NCBI RefSeq assembly: GCF_011405515.1
Contig: NZ_AP022671.1
Coordinates: 2,728,001-2,792,000, forward strand
Direction of reading: 5' to 3'
Source of the DNA: Nitrospira sp. KM1
GTDB taxonomy: Bacteria > Nitrospirota > Nitrospiria > Nitrospirales > Nitrospiraceae
Length of the DNA stretch: 64,000 nt
Shown: one piece after another, positions 53,114-62,861 of the stretch
Layout: the number at the start of each line of letters is the position of its first letter
How positions within the stretch are numbered: the first letter of the stretch is position 1
Made by a program: the position numbers and the translations under genes
The notes under the pieces: model-generated
The model's input: only the letters and a program-made list of their open reading frames with translations
Databases searched by the model: none
What the model was told of the DNA's origin: nothing

Positions 53114-54742
53114 CTATACGATAAGCGACTGGCCGGGAAGGTCGCTATGAAGGACGCCTGCTGCCGCCAAGACTGTAGCAGTTACATCAACCAAATGAGG
53201 CTGTCTCCCCTTGATCGGTCGGTACGTTCCCGATCGCGGCACGATAATCGCGCGTGAACCGTGGACGTGGTTTCCCGACCGCCCTGACCCCACCCCTTCG
53301 CGCAACACGGTGCCGTAGACCGGTGAAGTCACGCCCCGCAGATGTATAGCTTGTTCATTGCTCCACCGAATAATGAGGTCGGGAAGGTGATCGAGCGCTC
53401 GACCGGGAGGTAAATGTTCCCCAGGACGTTCAATGCCTGCAATGCACGCGTTCCCGTCGATATCGCAATACGTCCGGAGCCCTGCGGAAATCTCGTTGCA
53501 AAGCTCGTTTACCTCGGACTTGGCAACAATGCCATTCCGCTCTCGGCCTCGGACGTTGAGCCGAACCAACCCGGGTCCGTCGGAGGGTAATGAAAAAGCC
53601 CGAAGGGTTGGCCAGTCTTTCCCGATCGTCCCGAGTCGAGCGGTGAGCTCGAGCGAAAGGGAGTCCGGCAGCATGTCCGCTATGGCCGTTCGAAGCGAAG
53701 TGGGAACCATCGCGCGCAGTTTCGTGAGAGCGTCACTTCCAGATGACTTCTGGACCGGCGCTCCGGGGTTCAAAATTCGTTTCAACATCTCGGGAAGAAG
53801 ATCGGCCCGACAGGTTTCCTGACCCATGCCCTTGGGCCAGAAGACGAAGATATTTGCGTCGGCAGGCAGTGCCTTCACAATCCGACCGAGTGCGGCATCC
53901 GCTGCTTGGTAGACGTCGACCAACGAATTCTTCAACAAAGCGGACCCAGCTGAGGATTGACCTATGAGGTTGACGGCCGCTGGATTCAAAAACTGATGGC
54001 CCGCCAGGTGTACGGCAACCATATGCACCCAGAGCACGTCTACAGTCTTCTCGGCCAGCAGTCGTTCAACTGCGCCGGCTAGGCGACCGGGTGCCTGCAT
54101 GAGAATATCCCGGAGATATAACAGGTGATGCTGCGATGGCTGTCCAAAGGTCTCCTCACCTCTTGGTGTCTGGCCGAGGTGTTCTGAGAGTTCCTTGCCC
54201 ACGTTTGAGGGACGCGACCACTTGGCTAAGTGGACCCGTGACTGAAATTGGCATCCGCTGACCACAATGCTGTTGGTCAGATTCTGTAGAGGATGTTCGG
54301 GTGGATCGATGGCAAGGACTCGCTTGCCCGCTCGGTCCAATCGTTGGAACAACGTATCAGCCGGCATCAGGTCATAGGAAAGCCGGAGTCGTTGTTCGGA
54401 AGGAGACCAGGTAAACAAGGAGTAAATGCCGTGTTCCGATGGATGACGACCCGTGTAAAGAGTCGAATAGACGGAACCATCGAGAAACGGGGGGGCGAGC
54501 TGAACGTTCTGGCCTGCTCGCTGAAGAGCTGCAAGATGCGGCATTCGGTCATCCCCGATCAACTGCTCGATCAGGGGCGCCGATGGAGCCTCTAATGAGA
54601 TGGCCGCAATCACTTTGTGTACACCATGACAGATTGAATGGATGCGCGTGTGGCCCTTGATCCTGCACACTCCGTGGGGTGAGCTGGATTCCCCGGTTAA
54701 GACTGCCCAAAAACTATGCCAGCTCGGAATCAAAAAAATCAA
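53114..54742 (-). CDS. Alkaline-phosphatase-superfamily (type I phosphodiesterase-like) protein, metal site apparently lost
   Basis: 542 residues from 54742, but the family-like part starts near residue 44 (GTG at 54613). The order of blocks is that of the predicted AP-superfamily/type I phosphodiesterases: VIAAISLEAPSAPLIEQL, YTGRHPSEHGIY, LSYDLMPADTLFQRL, VDVLWVHMVAVHLAGHQF, IFVFWPKGMG, a VRGRERNGIV block, PDLIIRW and VDVTATVLAAAG. At the metal-binding and nucleophile positions the usual residues are changed (see finding). It sits in the glycan locus, in the same direction as the four glycosyltransferases. Inferred role: glycan or lipid-phosphate modification, or a structural partner. Confidence 0.75.
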   Translation of the reverse strand: MIFLIPSWHSFWAVLTGESSSPHGVCRIKGHTRIHSICHGVHKVIAAISLEAPSAPLIEQLIGDDRMPHLAALQRAGQNVQLAPPFLDGSVYSTLYTGRHPSEHGIYSLFTWSPSEQRLRLSYDLMPADTLFQRLDRAGKRVLAIDPPEHPLQNLTNSIVVSGCQFQSRVHLAKWSRPSNVGKELSEHLGQTPRGEETFGQPSQHHLLYLRDILMQAPGRLAGAVERLLAEKTVDVLWVHMVAVHLAGHQFLNPAAVNLIGQSSAGSALLKNSLVDVYQAADAALGRIVKALPADANIFVFWPKGMGQETCRADLLPEMLKRILNPGAPVQKSSGSDALTKLRAMVPTSLRTAIADMLPDSLSLELTARLGTIGKDWPTLRAFSLPSDGPGLVRLNVRGRERNGIVAKSEVNELCNEISAGLRTYCDIDGNACIAGIERPGEHLPPGRALDHLPDLIIRWSNEQAIHLRGVTSPVYGTVLREGVGSGRSGNHVHGSRAIIVPRSGTYRPIKGRQPHLVDVTATVLAAAGVLHSDLPGQSLIV

Positions 54743-54936
54743 TCCGTTTGTCTTGTTGCTGGAATCATTCCACTGAGCACATGGATTAGCCGGTATATGG
54801 GATGCTATTTTCCTGAATTGCCTAAGCCAGGGGCCGCCCCCTATACTCTTTCACATGGTCCCTGACAGAGTGAGCGATCCGACAAGGTTGTTCATCGTTG
54901 GAAGGCAGAGTTGTCTTGTCACCGCACAAACGGTCG

Positions 54937-55956
54937 ATGATTGACCGTACCGAATCTCCTCAAGCCGACACCATTTCGGTTGTTGTCCCGGTTCATAATG
55001 GAGGGCCGGACTTCCGACGGTGCCTGGCGAGCTTGCAGGCCGCTTCGCCACCTCCGTTTGAAATTATCGTGGTTGCGGACGGAGACACCGACGGGTCGGG
55101 GGCCTACGCCGAGCGCCTCGGCCTGCAGGTGTTGCGATTCCCAACGGCGGGAGGGCCCGCAAGAGCGCGAAATCTTGGTGCCGGCAGTGCGCGAGGAGCG
55201 ATCCTCTTTTTTGTGGATGCCGACGTCACCATCAAGGGCGATACGATCGGCCGGGTGGAGGAGGCTTTCCGGCGAGAGCCGGGTGTCGCCGCAGTAATGG
55301 GTTCTTATGATGATCAGCCGGGCGATCCGAACGTGCTTTCCCAGTACAGGAATCTCTTGCACCATTGGGTTCATCAGGAGGGACGTGAGGAGGCTTCAAC
55401 GTTCTGGGGGGCCTGCGGAGCCATACGTCGGACCGTGTTCGAGAAAGTAGGCGGGTTCGACGAAACATATCGAAGACCTTCCATCGAAGATATTGAACTT
55501 GGGTGTCGGCTCAAAAACGCGGGTTATCGGATACGCCTGGTGAAAAGCTTGCAGGTCACCCACTGGAAGAAGTGGACTCTTTCGTCAATCGTCTGGACCG
55601 ACGTGTTTTGCCGCGCATTGCCCTGGACCGCACTCATCCTTTCACAGCGTGGGATCCCCAATGATTTAAACTTGAAGATGTCCGGGCGCATCAGCACGTT
55701 ATTGGTGGGGATAATGGTGGTGAGTCTGGGCATCGTCTGGTGGTGGCCCTGGGCAATCGTCATCACAGCCCTGTCCATAGTGGGGCTGCTTGCGTTGAAC
55801 CATCAACTCTATGGGTTTTTTATCAAGAAACGCGGATTGAGTTTTTCCCTGCGGGCTATCCCCTTGCACTGGGTCTACTTTCTCTACAGCGGGCTGGCCT
55901 TTGGAGCCGGAGCGCTCCGATTTCTGATGATATCTCGCACGAGGCCGGCCCGCTGA
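54937..55956 (+). CDS. Glycosyltransferase, GT2 family, membrane-associated
   Basis: 339 residues from the ATG at 54937; a TTG at 54898 is in frame. GT-A core: ISVVVPVHNGGPDFRRCL, IIVVADGDTDG, AGGPARARNLGAG, metal-binding DAD in FFVDADVTIKG, and SIEDIELGCRL (catalytic base region ED). Three to four C-terminal membrane segments (~250-345). First gene of the plus-strand half of the locus; the divergent gap to the phosphatase-like gene is ~195 bases and should hold promoters for both directions. Confidence 0.9.
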   Translation: MIDRTESPQADTISVVVPVHNGGPDFRRCLASLQAASPPPFEIIVVADGDTDGSGAYAERLGLQVLRFPTAGGPARARNLGAGSARGAILFFVDADVTIKGDTIGRVEEAFRREPGVAAVMGSYDDQPGDPNVLSQYRNLLHHWVHQEGREEASTFWGACGAIRRTVFEKVGGFDETYRRPSIEDIELGCRLKNAGYRIRLVKSLQVTHWKKWTLSSIVWTDVFCRALPWTALILSQRGIPNDLNLKMSGRISTLLVGIMVVSLGIVWWWPWAIVITALSIVGLLALNHQLYGFFIKKRGLSFSLRAIPLHWVYFLYSGLAFGAGALRFLMISRTRPAR

Positions 55957-56011
55957 ACTTCGGACTTGAAGGGCACGTGTTTCATGAAGTTCGTGTAATT
56001 GGAGAATCCAG

Positions 56012-57850
56012 GTGAGCCGAGCTTCTACAGTGATCATTGGCGCCGGTCCGGCCGGACTGACCGCTTCCTACGAGCTCTCCAAGCGGGGAGTGATGTCGAC
56101 CGTACTGGAGAGCGGAACCCAGGTCGGCGGGATTTCGAAGACCGTGAATTACCACGGATATCGTTTTGATATCGGGGGGCATCGATTTTTCTCGAAAGTG
56201 CCGCTGATTAATGAGTTGTGGCAGGAGATCCTGGGAGAGGAATTCCTGCTGCGTCCGCGCAAGTCCCGCATCCATTACCAACAGCATTTTTTCGACTATC
56301 CCTTGAGGCCGGTCAACGCCTTGCTCGGATTGGGACCACTCGAGTCCGTTTTGATCGCGCTCAGCTATTTGAAAGCGAGATTCGCACATATCCACGACGA
56401 AAAGACTTTCGAGGACTGGGTGTCAAATCGGTTCGGGTACCGACTGTATAACATCTTCTTCAAGACCTACACGGAGAAGGTCTGGGGGATTCCCTGCAAA
56501 GAAATCTCGGCAGATTGGGCGGCACAGCGGATCAAGAACCTTTCCCTCAAGCAGGCCGTCCGCAACGCATTGCTGGGCGCCTCTCGCGGGATAGATGGTC
56601 AGAAGATTACCTCCTTGATCGAACGGTTTCACTATCCAAGGTTTGGGCCTGGAATGATGTGGGAACGGTGCGAGTCGGTGATCGGCGAGCGGGGTGTCCG
56701 CACGATTCGCGGCATCCACGTCCAGCGGCTCCGTCACGGACAAGGGCGAGTTGAGTCCGTCTCCGGGACGACGCTGACTGGAGAACAGACGGAATTCGAC
56801 GGCTCTGACTTTGTCTCGACGATGCCGCTTCGGGAGCTTGTGTTCGCGCTGGATCCCTTACCTCCGGAAACAGTGCTCCATGCCGCCTCGCGTCTCCGCT
56901 ACCGTGATTATTTGACCGTGGTCCTGATCCTCAACCGCGAGGAGGTCTTCCCGGACAACTGGATCTATATCCATTCTCCGGATGTCAAGGTTGGAAGAAT
57001 CCAGAACTATAAGAACTGGAGCCCCTACATGGTGCCGGATCCAGCAACGACCTCGTTAGGACTGGAATATTTTCTCTGGGATAAGGATGAGGAATGGTCA
57101 TGGCCCGATGAACAGCTCATCCACTTGGGCACCCGCGAATGTCATCAGTTGGGGCTCATCGATCCGAAGGAGGTCGTTGGTGGGACGGTCGTTCGGATGG
57201 AAAAAGCCTACCCCGTGTACGATCAAACGTACCAAGCCAATGTGACGATCATCCGTGACTATCTGGCGTCATTCGCGAATCTGCAGACCATAGGACGGAA
57301 CGGGCTTCACCGATACAACAACCAGGACCATTCGATGCTGACCGGGATTTATGCGGCTCGGAACATCACGGGAGAACGGTGGGACGTGTGGACGGTGAAC
57401 ACCGAAAAGGAATATCACGAAGAGGGCCGCATGGCGAACTCGAAGGGCGGGGATCGGTTGGTTCCCGAGCCGGTAACCGTTGCCGTGAAGGACCCGCCGG
57501 CCTCACTCGATCGGGTGCTCGACCGGGCCTTTGCGCGGCTGGATCCGGTTGCCATGGGAGTGGCGATGGGGACGGTCAGTGGGCTTGGGCTCCTCCTGGC
57601 TACCGTGATCTTATTGGTCAAGGGCGGTGGAAACGTGGGGCCGAATCTGTCTCTCGTCGGACAGTTTCTTTCAGGTTTCAGCGTCACATGGATCGGCGCG
57701 GTGATCGGCTTGGTCGAGATGGGGCTATGGGGATTTCTGACTGGATACGTGGGTGCATGGCTGTTCAACCGTGGCATCGTACTCTATGCACTGCTGGTGC
57801 GTTCTAGAGCCGAGGCGGAGGAGAGACGCAATCTATTGGACAAGGTATAG
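56012..57850 (+). CDS. FAD-dependent oxidoreductase (UDP-galactopyranose-mutase-like) fused to membrane domain
   Basis: 612 residues from a GTG (GGAGAATCC upstream). Rossmann FAD motif [20 protein letters not shown], then [11 protein letters not shown] and [12 protein letters not shown], the pattern of UDP-galactopyranose mutase/protoporphyrinogen-oxidase-like flavoproteins in sugar loci. [11 protein letters not shown]-type end ([13 protein letters not shown]) closes the FAD domain at ~455. After a linker, residues ~505-600 form a small two- to three-helix membrane domain ([37 protein letters not shown]). A similar domain stands alone in the next gene. Confidence 0.85.
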   Translation: MSRASTVIIGAGPAGLTASYELSKRGVMSTVLESGTQVGGISKTVNYHGYRFDIGGHRFFSKVPLINELWQEILGEEFLLRPRKSRIHYQQHFFDYPLRPVNALLGLGPLESVLIALSYLKARFAHIHDEKTFEDWVSNRFGYRLYNIFFKTYTEKVWGIPCKEISADWAAQRIKNLSLKQAVRNALLGASRGIDGQKITSLIERFHYPRFGPGMMWERCESVIGERGVRTIRGIHVQRLRHGQGRVESVSGTTLTGEQTEFDGSDFVSTMPLRELVFALDPLPPETVLHAASRLRYRDYLTVVLILNREEVFPDNWIYIHSPDVKVGRIQNYKNWSPYMVPDPATTSLGLEYFLWDKDEEWSWPDEQLIHLGTRECHQLGLIDPKEVVGGTVVRMEKAYPVYDQTYQANVTIIRDYLASFANLQTIGRNGLHRYNNQDHSMLTGIYAARNITGERWDVWTVNTEKEYHEEGRMANSKGGDRLVPEPVTVAVKDPPASLDRVLDRAFARLDPVAMGVAMGTVSGLGLLLATVILLVKGGGNVGPNLSLVGQFLSGFSVTWIGAVIGLVEMGLWGFLTGYVGAWLFNRGIVLYALLVRSRAEAEERRNLLDKV

Positions 57851-57953
57851 CGGGATGTCGGAAAGTCCCCAGCGTTCTTCTCGGGTCACGGTTTTCAAAG
57901 CATCGAATTAGTTGTACAACAGCCTGATCGTGTTCTGGATCGATAGGTGATAG

Positions 57954-58262
57954 ATGGACAATGCGGATCGGGAAGAACGGGAACTCAATCGCGCAGTGGT
58001 GAGAATCCAGGCGGTCCTGCTCGCGGCCGGCTTCGGACTGGTGTGCGGAGCCGGCTTATTTCTCATGACTGCCTGGCTGCTGATCAGAGGCGGCGAGGAT
58101 GTCGGAATCCATCTCCGCTTGCTGGCGAATTACTTTATCGGCTATTCGGTCACCTGGACCGGCAGCCTCGTCGGCTTTCTCTACGGCACCGCAACGGGGG
58201 GACTCATCGGATGGGCCCTGGCGACTATTTATAATCGGGTTGTCGACATGCGATCGAAGTGA
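57954..58262 (+). CDS. Small membrane protein, paralogue of the mutase-like protein's C-terminal domain
   Basis: 102 residues. VLLAAGFGLVCGAGLFLMTAWLL and NYFIGYSVTWTGSLVGFLYGTATGGLIGWAL form two to three membrane helices. The order G-(x)n-VGxxLxLxxxxFxxGxSVTWxGxxxG is shared with the C-terminal domain of the upstream protein ([11 protein letters not shown] versus SVTWTGSLVGF), so the two are related. Probable inner-membrane protein of the glycan assembly apparatus. Confidence 0.72.
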   Translation: MDNADREERELNRAVVRIQAVLLAAGFGLVCGAGLFLMTAWLLIRGGEDVGIHLRLLANYFIGYSVTWTGSLVGFLYGTATGGLIGWALATIYNRVVDMRSK

Positions 58263-58292
58263 GGACTGTCGGGCAAAAGGAGTCCCTGCCAC

Positions 58293-59279
58293 GTGAGCGA
58301 GACGAACAGCCCGTTGATGTCGGTCGTGATCGCGACCCCTGATAGTTTTGACGGCATTCGTCATACGATCTCCTACCTGATCCGCCAGACGGCCCGGGCT
58401 TCGCTCGAAATCGTGATCGTGGCTCCCTCGCGTAGGCAACTGAACCTGGATGAAGCTCGATTGTCCGAGCTTCTAGCAGAGTTTTCGCAGGTGCAGATCC
58501 TGGAGGTGGGGGCCATTCACTCCATTGGTCGGGCTAATGCCTCGGGGATTCGCCGGGCCTCCGCTGCGCTGATCGCATTGGCGGAGGACCATTGCTTCCC
58601 GGATCCACAATGGGCGGAGAGCTTAATCAACGCCCATCGCGGTCCTTGGACGGCCGTCGGTCCCGCGGTCCGCAATGCGAATCCCAATAGCGCCGTGAGT
58701 TGGGCGGATCTCTTTATTGGCTACGGCCCTTGGCTCTGGCCGACAACCGCCAGAGAGGCTGACTTTCTTCCCGGTCATAACACCAGCTACAAGCGGAACG
58801 TGTTGCTTGAATACGGGGAACAATTGGAGCCGATGATGGAGGCGGAAACGCTTCTGCATTGGGATTTGCGCAAGACCGGACACCGCCTCTATATCGATCC
58901 ATCCGCTCAGGTTGCGCATACGAATTTTTCGTTGTGGCGGTCGTGGTTACCCGTGCAATTCTACAATGGTCGCCTCTTTGCCGGTGCAAGGGTGCGGGAA
59001 ATGGCTTTCTGGCGGCGCACGCTGTTCGTTGCAGGCTCGCCGCTGATTCCTGCCTTGCGGCTCTGGCGGATCTGGCGAGGCCTTGGGTCCATTGAGCAAC
59101 GGCGCCGGTTTCTTTCGTGTATCCATGCTCTGGTGATCGGACTGGTCATGGATGGGATCGGACAATTGGTGGGCTATGCCGCTGGAGTCGGAGGAGCCGT
59201 CGATCAAGTGGCCCGGTTCGAATTTCATCGGTTTCGGCACATTCGAGACGAAGACCGCCGGGATCTGTCTCTGGTGTGA
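58293..59279 (+). CDS. Glycosyltransferase, GT2 family
   Basis: 328 residues from a GTG; AAAAGGAG lies 11 bases upstream. GT-A core: LMSVVIATPDSFDGIRHTI, RRASAALIALAEDHCFPDPQW (DxD-equivalent Glu-Asp-His) and PGHNTSYKRNVLLEYG. C-terminal half has membrane-associated segments (SCIHALVIGLVMDGIGQLV). Acts on the inner face of the membrane, substrate unknown. Confidence 0.88.
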   Translation: MSETNSPLMSVVIATPDSFDGIRHTISYLIRQTARASLEIVIVAPSRRQLNLDEARLSELLAEFSQVQILEVGAIHSIGRANASGIRRASAALIALAEDHCFPDPQWAESLINAHRGPWTAVGPAVRNANPNSAVSWADLFIGYGPWLWPTTAREADFLPGHNTSYKRNVLLEYGEQLEPMMEAETLLHWDLRKTGHRLYIDPSAQVAHTNFSLWRSWLPVQFYNGRLFAGARVREMAFWRRTLFVAGSPLIPALRLWRIWRGLGSIEQRRRFLSCIHALVIGLVMDGIGQLVGYAAGVGGAVDQVARFEFHRFRHIRDEDRRDLSLV

Positions 59280-59294
59280 ACAGCGGGCTGGCGT

Positions 59295-60350
59295 ATGGAA
59301 GGCGACACGGAGATTCGAATCGGGTTCGTCGGGTGCGGGCGTGTCACCGAACAGTTGCACCTACCGGCGTTGAAGTCACTTCAGGGGATGAAGATTGTCG
59401 GGTTGGCTGATATGGACCCCGAGGCGTTGCACCGTGCGTCTCGGCACGTCGACGCCGAGTATCGGTTCACCGATTATCAGGACCTGCTCAAGGTCGACTC
59501 GATTGATGCCGTGGCGATCTGCGTGCCGGCACAGAAACATGTGGAGGTCGCGCTGGCCGCGCTGGATGCGGGGAAGCATCTCTTTATCGAAAAGCCGCTC
59601 GCCCTCACGCTGGAGGATTGCGATCGGCTGATCGACCGGGCGTCACGCACGACTCGGATGGTGATGCTGGGATTCAATGTACGATGGCATCGGCTGGCCC
59701 GTCAGGCGAGGGCATTGATCCAAGAGGGCAGATTGGGACCGCTCGATCTCATCCGCAGTGTCCTGACGAGTTCTCATGACAGTGTTCCTGAATGGCGAAA
59801 GACCCGTGCGACGGGCGGGGGGGCTATGCTGGAGATGGCCATCCATCACTTCGATCTGTGGCGCTATCTGGCGCAAGCGGAGGTGGAGGAAGTCAGCGCC
59901 TATACGCGGTCCGGGTTGTGGGAAGATGAATCAGCCACGGTGATCGCCCGAATGAGTAACGGCGTGCTGGCTACCGTTGCCTGTGCCGAACGGACGAGTC
60001 AGAACAACAGCGTGGAAATCTGCGGGCGGACGGGCTCCCTCGCACTGTCATTCTATCGGTTTGACGGCCTGGAGTGTGCCACGACGACGAGCATCCCCGG
60101 GGATGTCCGAAGCCGAGTGGACGCAGCGAAGCGCCTTATTCAGGAACTGCCTCAGGCGCTATTAGGCTTCCGGCACGGGGGAGAGTGGTTGCTGTCCTAT
60201 CGGGACGAGTGGCGGCATTTTCTTGCGAGTCTCCAAAACGGTGCCCAACCCGGGTGTACTCTGGAAGACGGCCGGCAAGCTTTGGCGGTGGCGCTGGCGG
60301 CCATAAACTCAGCCTCGACCGGCAAAAGCGTAAGAGTCGATCGGAGATGA
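59295..60350 (+). CDS. Gfo/Idh/MocA-family sugar-nucleotide oxidoreductase
   Basis: 351 residues. NAD(P)-binding RIGFVGCGRVTEQLHLPAL, and the catalytic EKP motif in FIEKPLALTLEDCDRL. The second part has GGGAMLEMAIHHFDLW with the conserved His-x-x-D pair. Members modify nucleotide sugars (for example 3-oxidation in amino-sugar or uronic pathways). It starts 15 bases after the preceding glycosyltransferase and 7 bases before the next, so the genes are co-transcribed. Confidence 0.93.
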   Translation: MEGDTEIRIGFVGCGRVTEQLHLPALKSLQGMKIVGLADMDPEALHRASRHVDAEYRFTDYQDLLKVDSIDAVAICVPAQKHVEVALAALDAGKHLFIEKPLALTLEDCDRLIDRASRTTRMVMLGFNVRWHRLARQARALIQEGRLGPLDLIRSVLTSSHDSVPEWRKTRATGGGAMLEMAIHHFDLWRYLAQAEVEEVSAYTRSGLWEDESATVIARMSNGVLATVACAERTSQNNSVEICGRTGSLALSFYRFDGLECATTTSIPGDVRSRVDAAKRLIQELPQALLGFRHGGEWLLSYRDEWRHFLASLQNGAQPGCTLEDGRQALAVALAAINSASTGKSVRVDRR

Positions 60351-60357
60351 GAGAGGC

Positions 60358-61281
60358 GTGAGCGACGATCATGTCCCTGCTTCGAACGCCGAGCGCTCAA
60401 CTACGCCCGTGCCGTTCTTTTCGATCATCGTTCCCACGTGGAATCGACCGCGACAACTTCGGGCCTGTCTCGGAGCGTTGACCGGGCTGGAGTACCCGGC
60501 GGCACGTTTCGAGGTGATCGTGGTTGACGACGGAAGCCACCCGCAGCTTGACGCAACGGATTTCGGTCGGTCCGATGGTCGCGTGACGTGGCTGCGCCAA
60601 CCCAACGCGGGTCCGGCGGCGGCCAGGAACACGGGAGCCGCCAAGGCCCAAGGCGAGTACCTGGCCTTCACCGATGACGACTGCGTGCCGGCTCCGGCCT
60701 GGCTGAAAGGTTTCGCCCGCGCGTTCGAGCACGCGCCTCGGGCGATGATCGGTGGCTGCACCACCAACGCATTGCCTGACAATATCTATGCGACTGCAAG
60801 CCATGTGATCGTGGAGGCGGCGAGGGCGTATTTTCTCTCGACGCACAGCCAGTTCCAGTTTTTCGCTTCGAACAACCTGGCTCTGCCGGCTGATCTGTTC
60901 CGGGCCATGAGAGGGTTCGATCCGTCCTTTCGAACGTCGGAAGATCGGGATTTCTGTGATCGGTGGGTGCGCGGAGAGCATCAGCTCGTCTATGCTTCCG
61001 ATGCGGTGGTCCATCACTGTCACGAGCTGACCTTGGCCGGATTCTGGCGTCAGCATTTCGGCTATGGGCGAGGCGCGTATCGTTTTCATCGCGCTCGCGC
61101 CATGCGCGGGGCCGGGGCCTTTCGCCCCGAGTTCTCCTTCTATCGGAACGTGCTGGGATATCCGTTCGTGCGCACGCGTGACAGACGGACGGCTTCCCTT
61201 GCCGCGTTGTTCCTCTTGTGGCAAGTGGCGAATGTCGCCGGATTCCTTTGGCAGGGCTGCCGGCGAGAAACGCCCAGGTGA
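60358..61281 (+). CDS. Glycosyltransferase, GT2 family
   Basis: 307 residues from a GTG. GT-A core: FFSIIVPTWNRPRQLRACL, VIVVDDGS, GPAAARNTGAAKAQGEYLAF, metal motif in FTDDDCVPAPAWL, and FRTSEDRDFCDRWV. It has a C-terminal membrane-associated stretch. Seven bases after the oxidoreductase; its stop overlaps an in-frame GTG of the flippase (GTGA). Confidence 0.92.
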   Translation: MSDDHVPASNAERSTTPVPFFSIIVPTWNRPRQLRACLGALTGLEYPAARFEVIVVDDGSHPQLDATDFGRSDGRVTWLRQPNAGPAAARNTGAAKAQGEYLAFTDDDCVPAPAWLKGFARAFEHAPRAMIGGCTTNALPDNIYATASHVIVEAARAYFLSTHSQFQFFASNNLALPADLFRAMRGFDPSFRTSEDRDFCDRWVRGEHQLVYASDAVVHHCHELTLAGFWRQHFGYGRGAYRFHRARAMRGAGAFRPEFSFYRNVLGYPFVRTRDRRTASLAALFLLWQVANVAGFLWQGCRRETPR

Positions 61282-61298
61282 AGGATGGCACGACCGCG

Positions 61299-62861
61299 AT
61301 GACAACCGCTCGGGTACATTCCCAGCCGGGGCACCATTTGCTCGACGGCACTGTCCGGGTCATGCTCGCGGAGGCGCTGTTCCCGGTGACTGGGCTGGTG
61401 ACCGCCGCCTTTCTCACGCGCAGCCTTGGACCGGACGGATATGGATTGCTGACGTTGGCGGTCACGCTGATTGGGTTGGTGGAGTGGAGTATCAACTCGT
61501 TTTTTTCCAGGGCCACCATCAAGCATGTTGGAGAAAGCACGGACTGGCGGCCCATTGGTACGGTCGCCATCCAGCTTCAGTTCCGCATGGGGGTCTGGGC
61601 CATGGCGGCGATGTGGATGCTGGCTCTGCCGTTCGCCCGGCTGCTCAATGAGCCGTCGCTGGTGGCCTATCTCGCACTCATGGCAATGAATATCCCGATA
61701 TTCGCGCTTGCCCAGGCCCATCGCCATGTTCTCGCCGGAACGGGCGCCTACCGGGAGTGCGCCGTTGCGAGTGCCGGTCGATGGATCGCGAGGCTGGTGT
61801 TTGTGATCATTCTGGTCGCAGGAGGCTTGTCCGTGTTCGGCGTCATCCTGGCCATCATCGGCTCAACGTTGCTTGAACTGCGTCTGTATCGCCGGTCTCT
61901 GCGCCCGGCGCTGTTCTCGCGCATTGGATTAACGTCATGGGCGCTGTGGGATTACTCATGGCCGCTGTTTCTATCCGCGATGTGCCTTGCGGCGGTAGGC
62001 CGCATCGATCTATTCGCCGTCAAGGCCTTGGGTGCCACGGCAGAAGAGGCCGGACTCTATGGTGCGGCGCAGAATCTTGCATTGCTTCCGGCGCTCCTGA
62101 GCATGTCGGCGGCGCCGCTGTTGCTGTCGAGTGTGAGCCGGGCGCTTTCGAGCGGAGATTCCAATCTCGCCAAGACAATGACGCGGCAGGCCATGCGGGG
62201 TGTCCTGCCGTTATTCCCCCTTGCCGCAATGGTTGCAGGATCGGCCGATGAGATCGCGGTCTGTCTGTTCGGGGAGTCATTCCAAGGGACTGGGCGGTTT
62301 CTCTCCTCACTCATCTTCGGAACTGCAGCAACGTTGCCGCTGTCGGTCGTGCTTACCGTGCTGATTGCGGATGGACACCCGCGAATGACGTTCGTGCTGA
62401 CCGGACTCCTCGTTCCCCTCGCGCTGCTAGGACACGTCGTGGTGATCCCGCGATATGGTCCGTTCGGCGCCTCACTCGTCACCACCTCCGTGGAGTTCAT
62501 CGGAATGGTGATCGGATTGGTCACCCTCGGCCGGCTCTGGGGTGTGACGCCGCCGCTTGGCACAGTGGTCCGCACGCTCGTTGTGAGCCTGATCGTGCTG
62601 ACTGTGGCGCTGACGTGGCCGACTCCCGGCTTACTCGTCTTCGTCAAGCTGTGTGTACTGACCGGCTTGGTCATTGCCTGCTATTGGGCGTTTCAGGAAT
62701 TTACAGGGGAGGAAATTGCCCTAGCCCGCTCCCTGGTCATGCGCAAGAGAACCGCGATGCCCTCGACCAACGAGACAGAGGGAGTCTCCGAGGCAGACCC
62801 AATCAAGCACGAGGACTCCGGGTCAGCGAGAACTGTGCGCGGAAAGGCCGCTACGCCATGA
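61299..62861 (+). CDS. Wzx-like oligosaccharide flippase (MATE/PST superfamily)
   Basis: 520 residues from the ATG at 61299; a GTG at 61278 overlapping the previous stop is an alternative. Twelve or more membrane helices: MLAEALFPVTGLVTAAFLTRSLG is the usual N-terminal signature of PST/Wzx proteins, followed by repeated hydrophobic segments to ~490. The last ~45 residues are a charged hydrophilic tail. It would move lipid-linked repeat units across the inner membrane for a Wzy-dependent or related pathway. Confidence 0.92.
   Translation: MTTARVHSQPGHHLLDGTVRVMLAEALFPVTGLVTAAFLTRSLGPDGYGLLTLAVTLIGLVEWSINSFFSRATIKHVGESTDWRPIGTVAIQLQFRMGVWAMAAMWMLALPFARLLNEPSLVAYLALMAMNIPIFALAQAHRHVLAGTGAYRECAVASAGRWIARLVFVIILVAGGLSVFGVILAIIGSTLLELRLYRRSLRPALFSRIGLTSWALWDYSWPLFLSAMCLAAVGRIDLFAVKALGATAEEAGLYGAAQNLALLPALLSMSAAPLLLSSVSRALSSGDSNLAKTMTRQAMRGVLPLFPLAAMVAGSADEIAVCLFGESFQGTGRFLSSLIFGTAATLPLSVVLTVLIADGHPRMTFVLTGLLVPLALLGHVVVIPRYGPFGASLVTTSVEFIGMVIGLVTLGRLWGVTPPLGTVVRTLVVSLIVLTVALTWPTPGLLVFVKLCVLTGLVIACYWAFQEFTGEEIALARSLVMRKRTAMPSTNETEGVSEADPIKHEDSGSARTVRGKAATP

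Noticed and set aside
60431-60445. TTCCCACGTGGAATC, parS-like palindrome
   Set aside because: It lacks the TG/CA ends and has the wrong spacing; it encodes the conserved PTWN motif of a GT2 enzyme and lies far from parAB.
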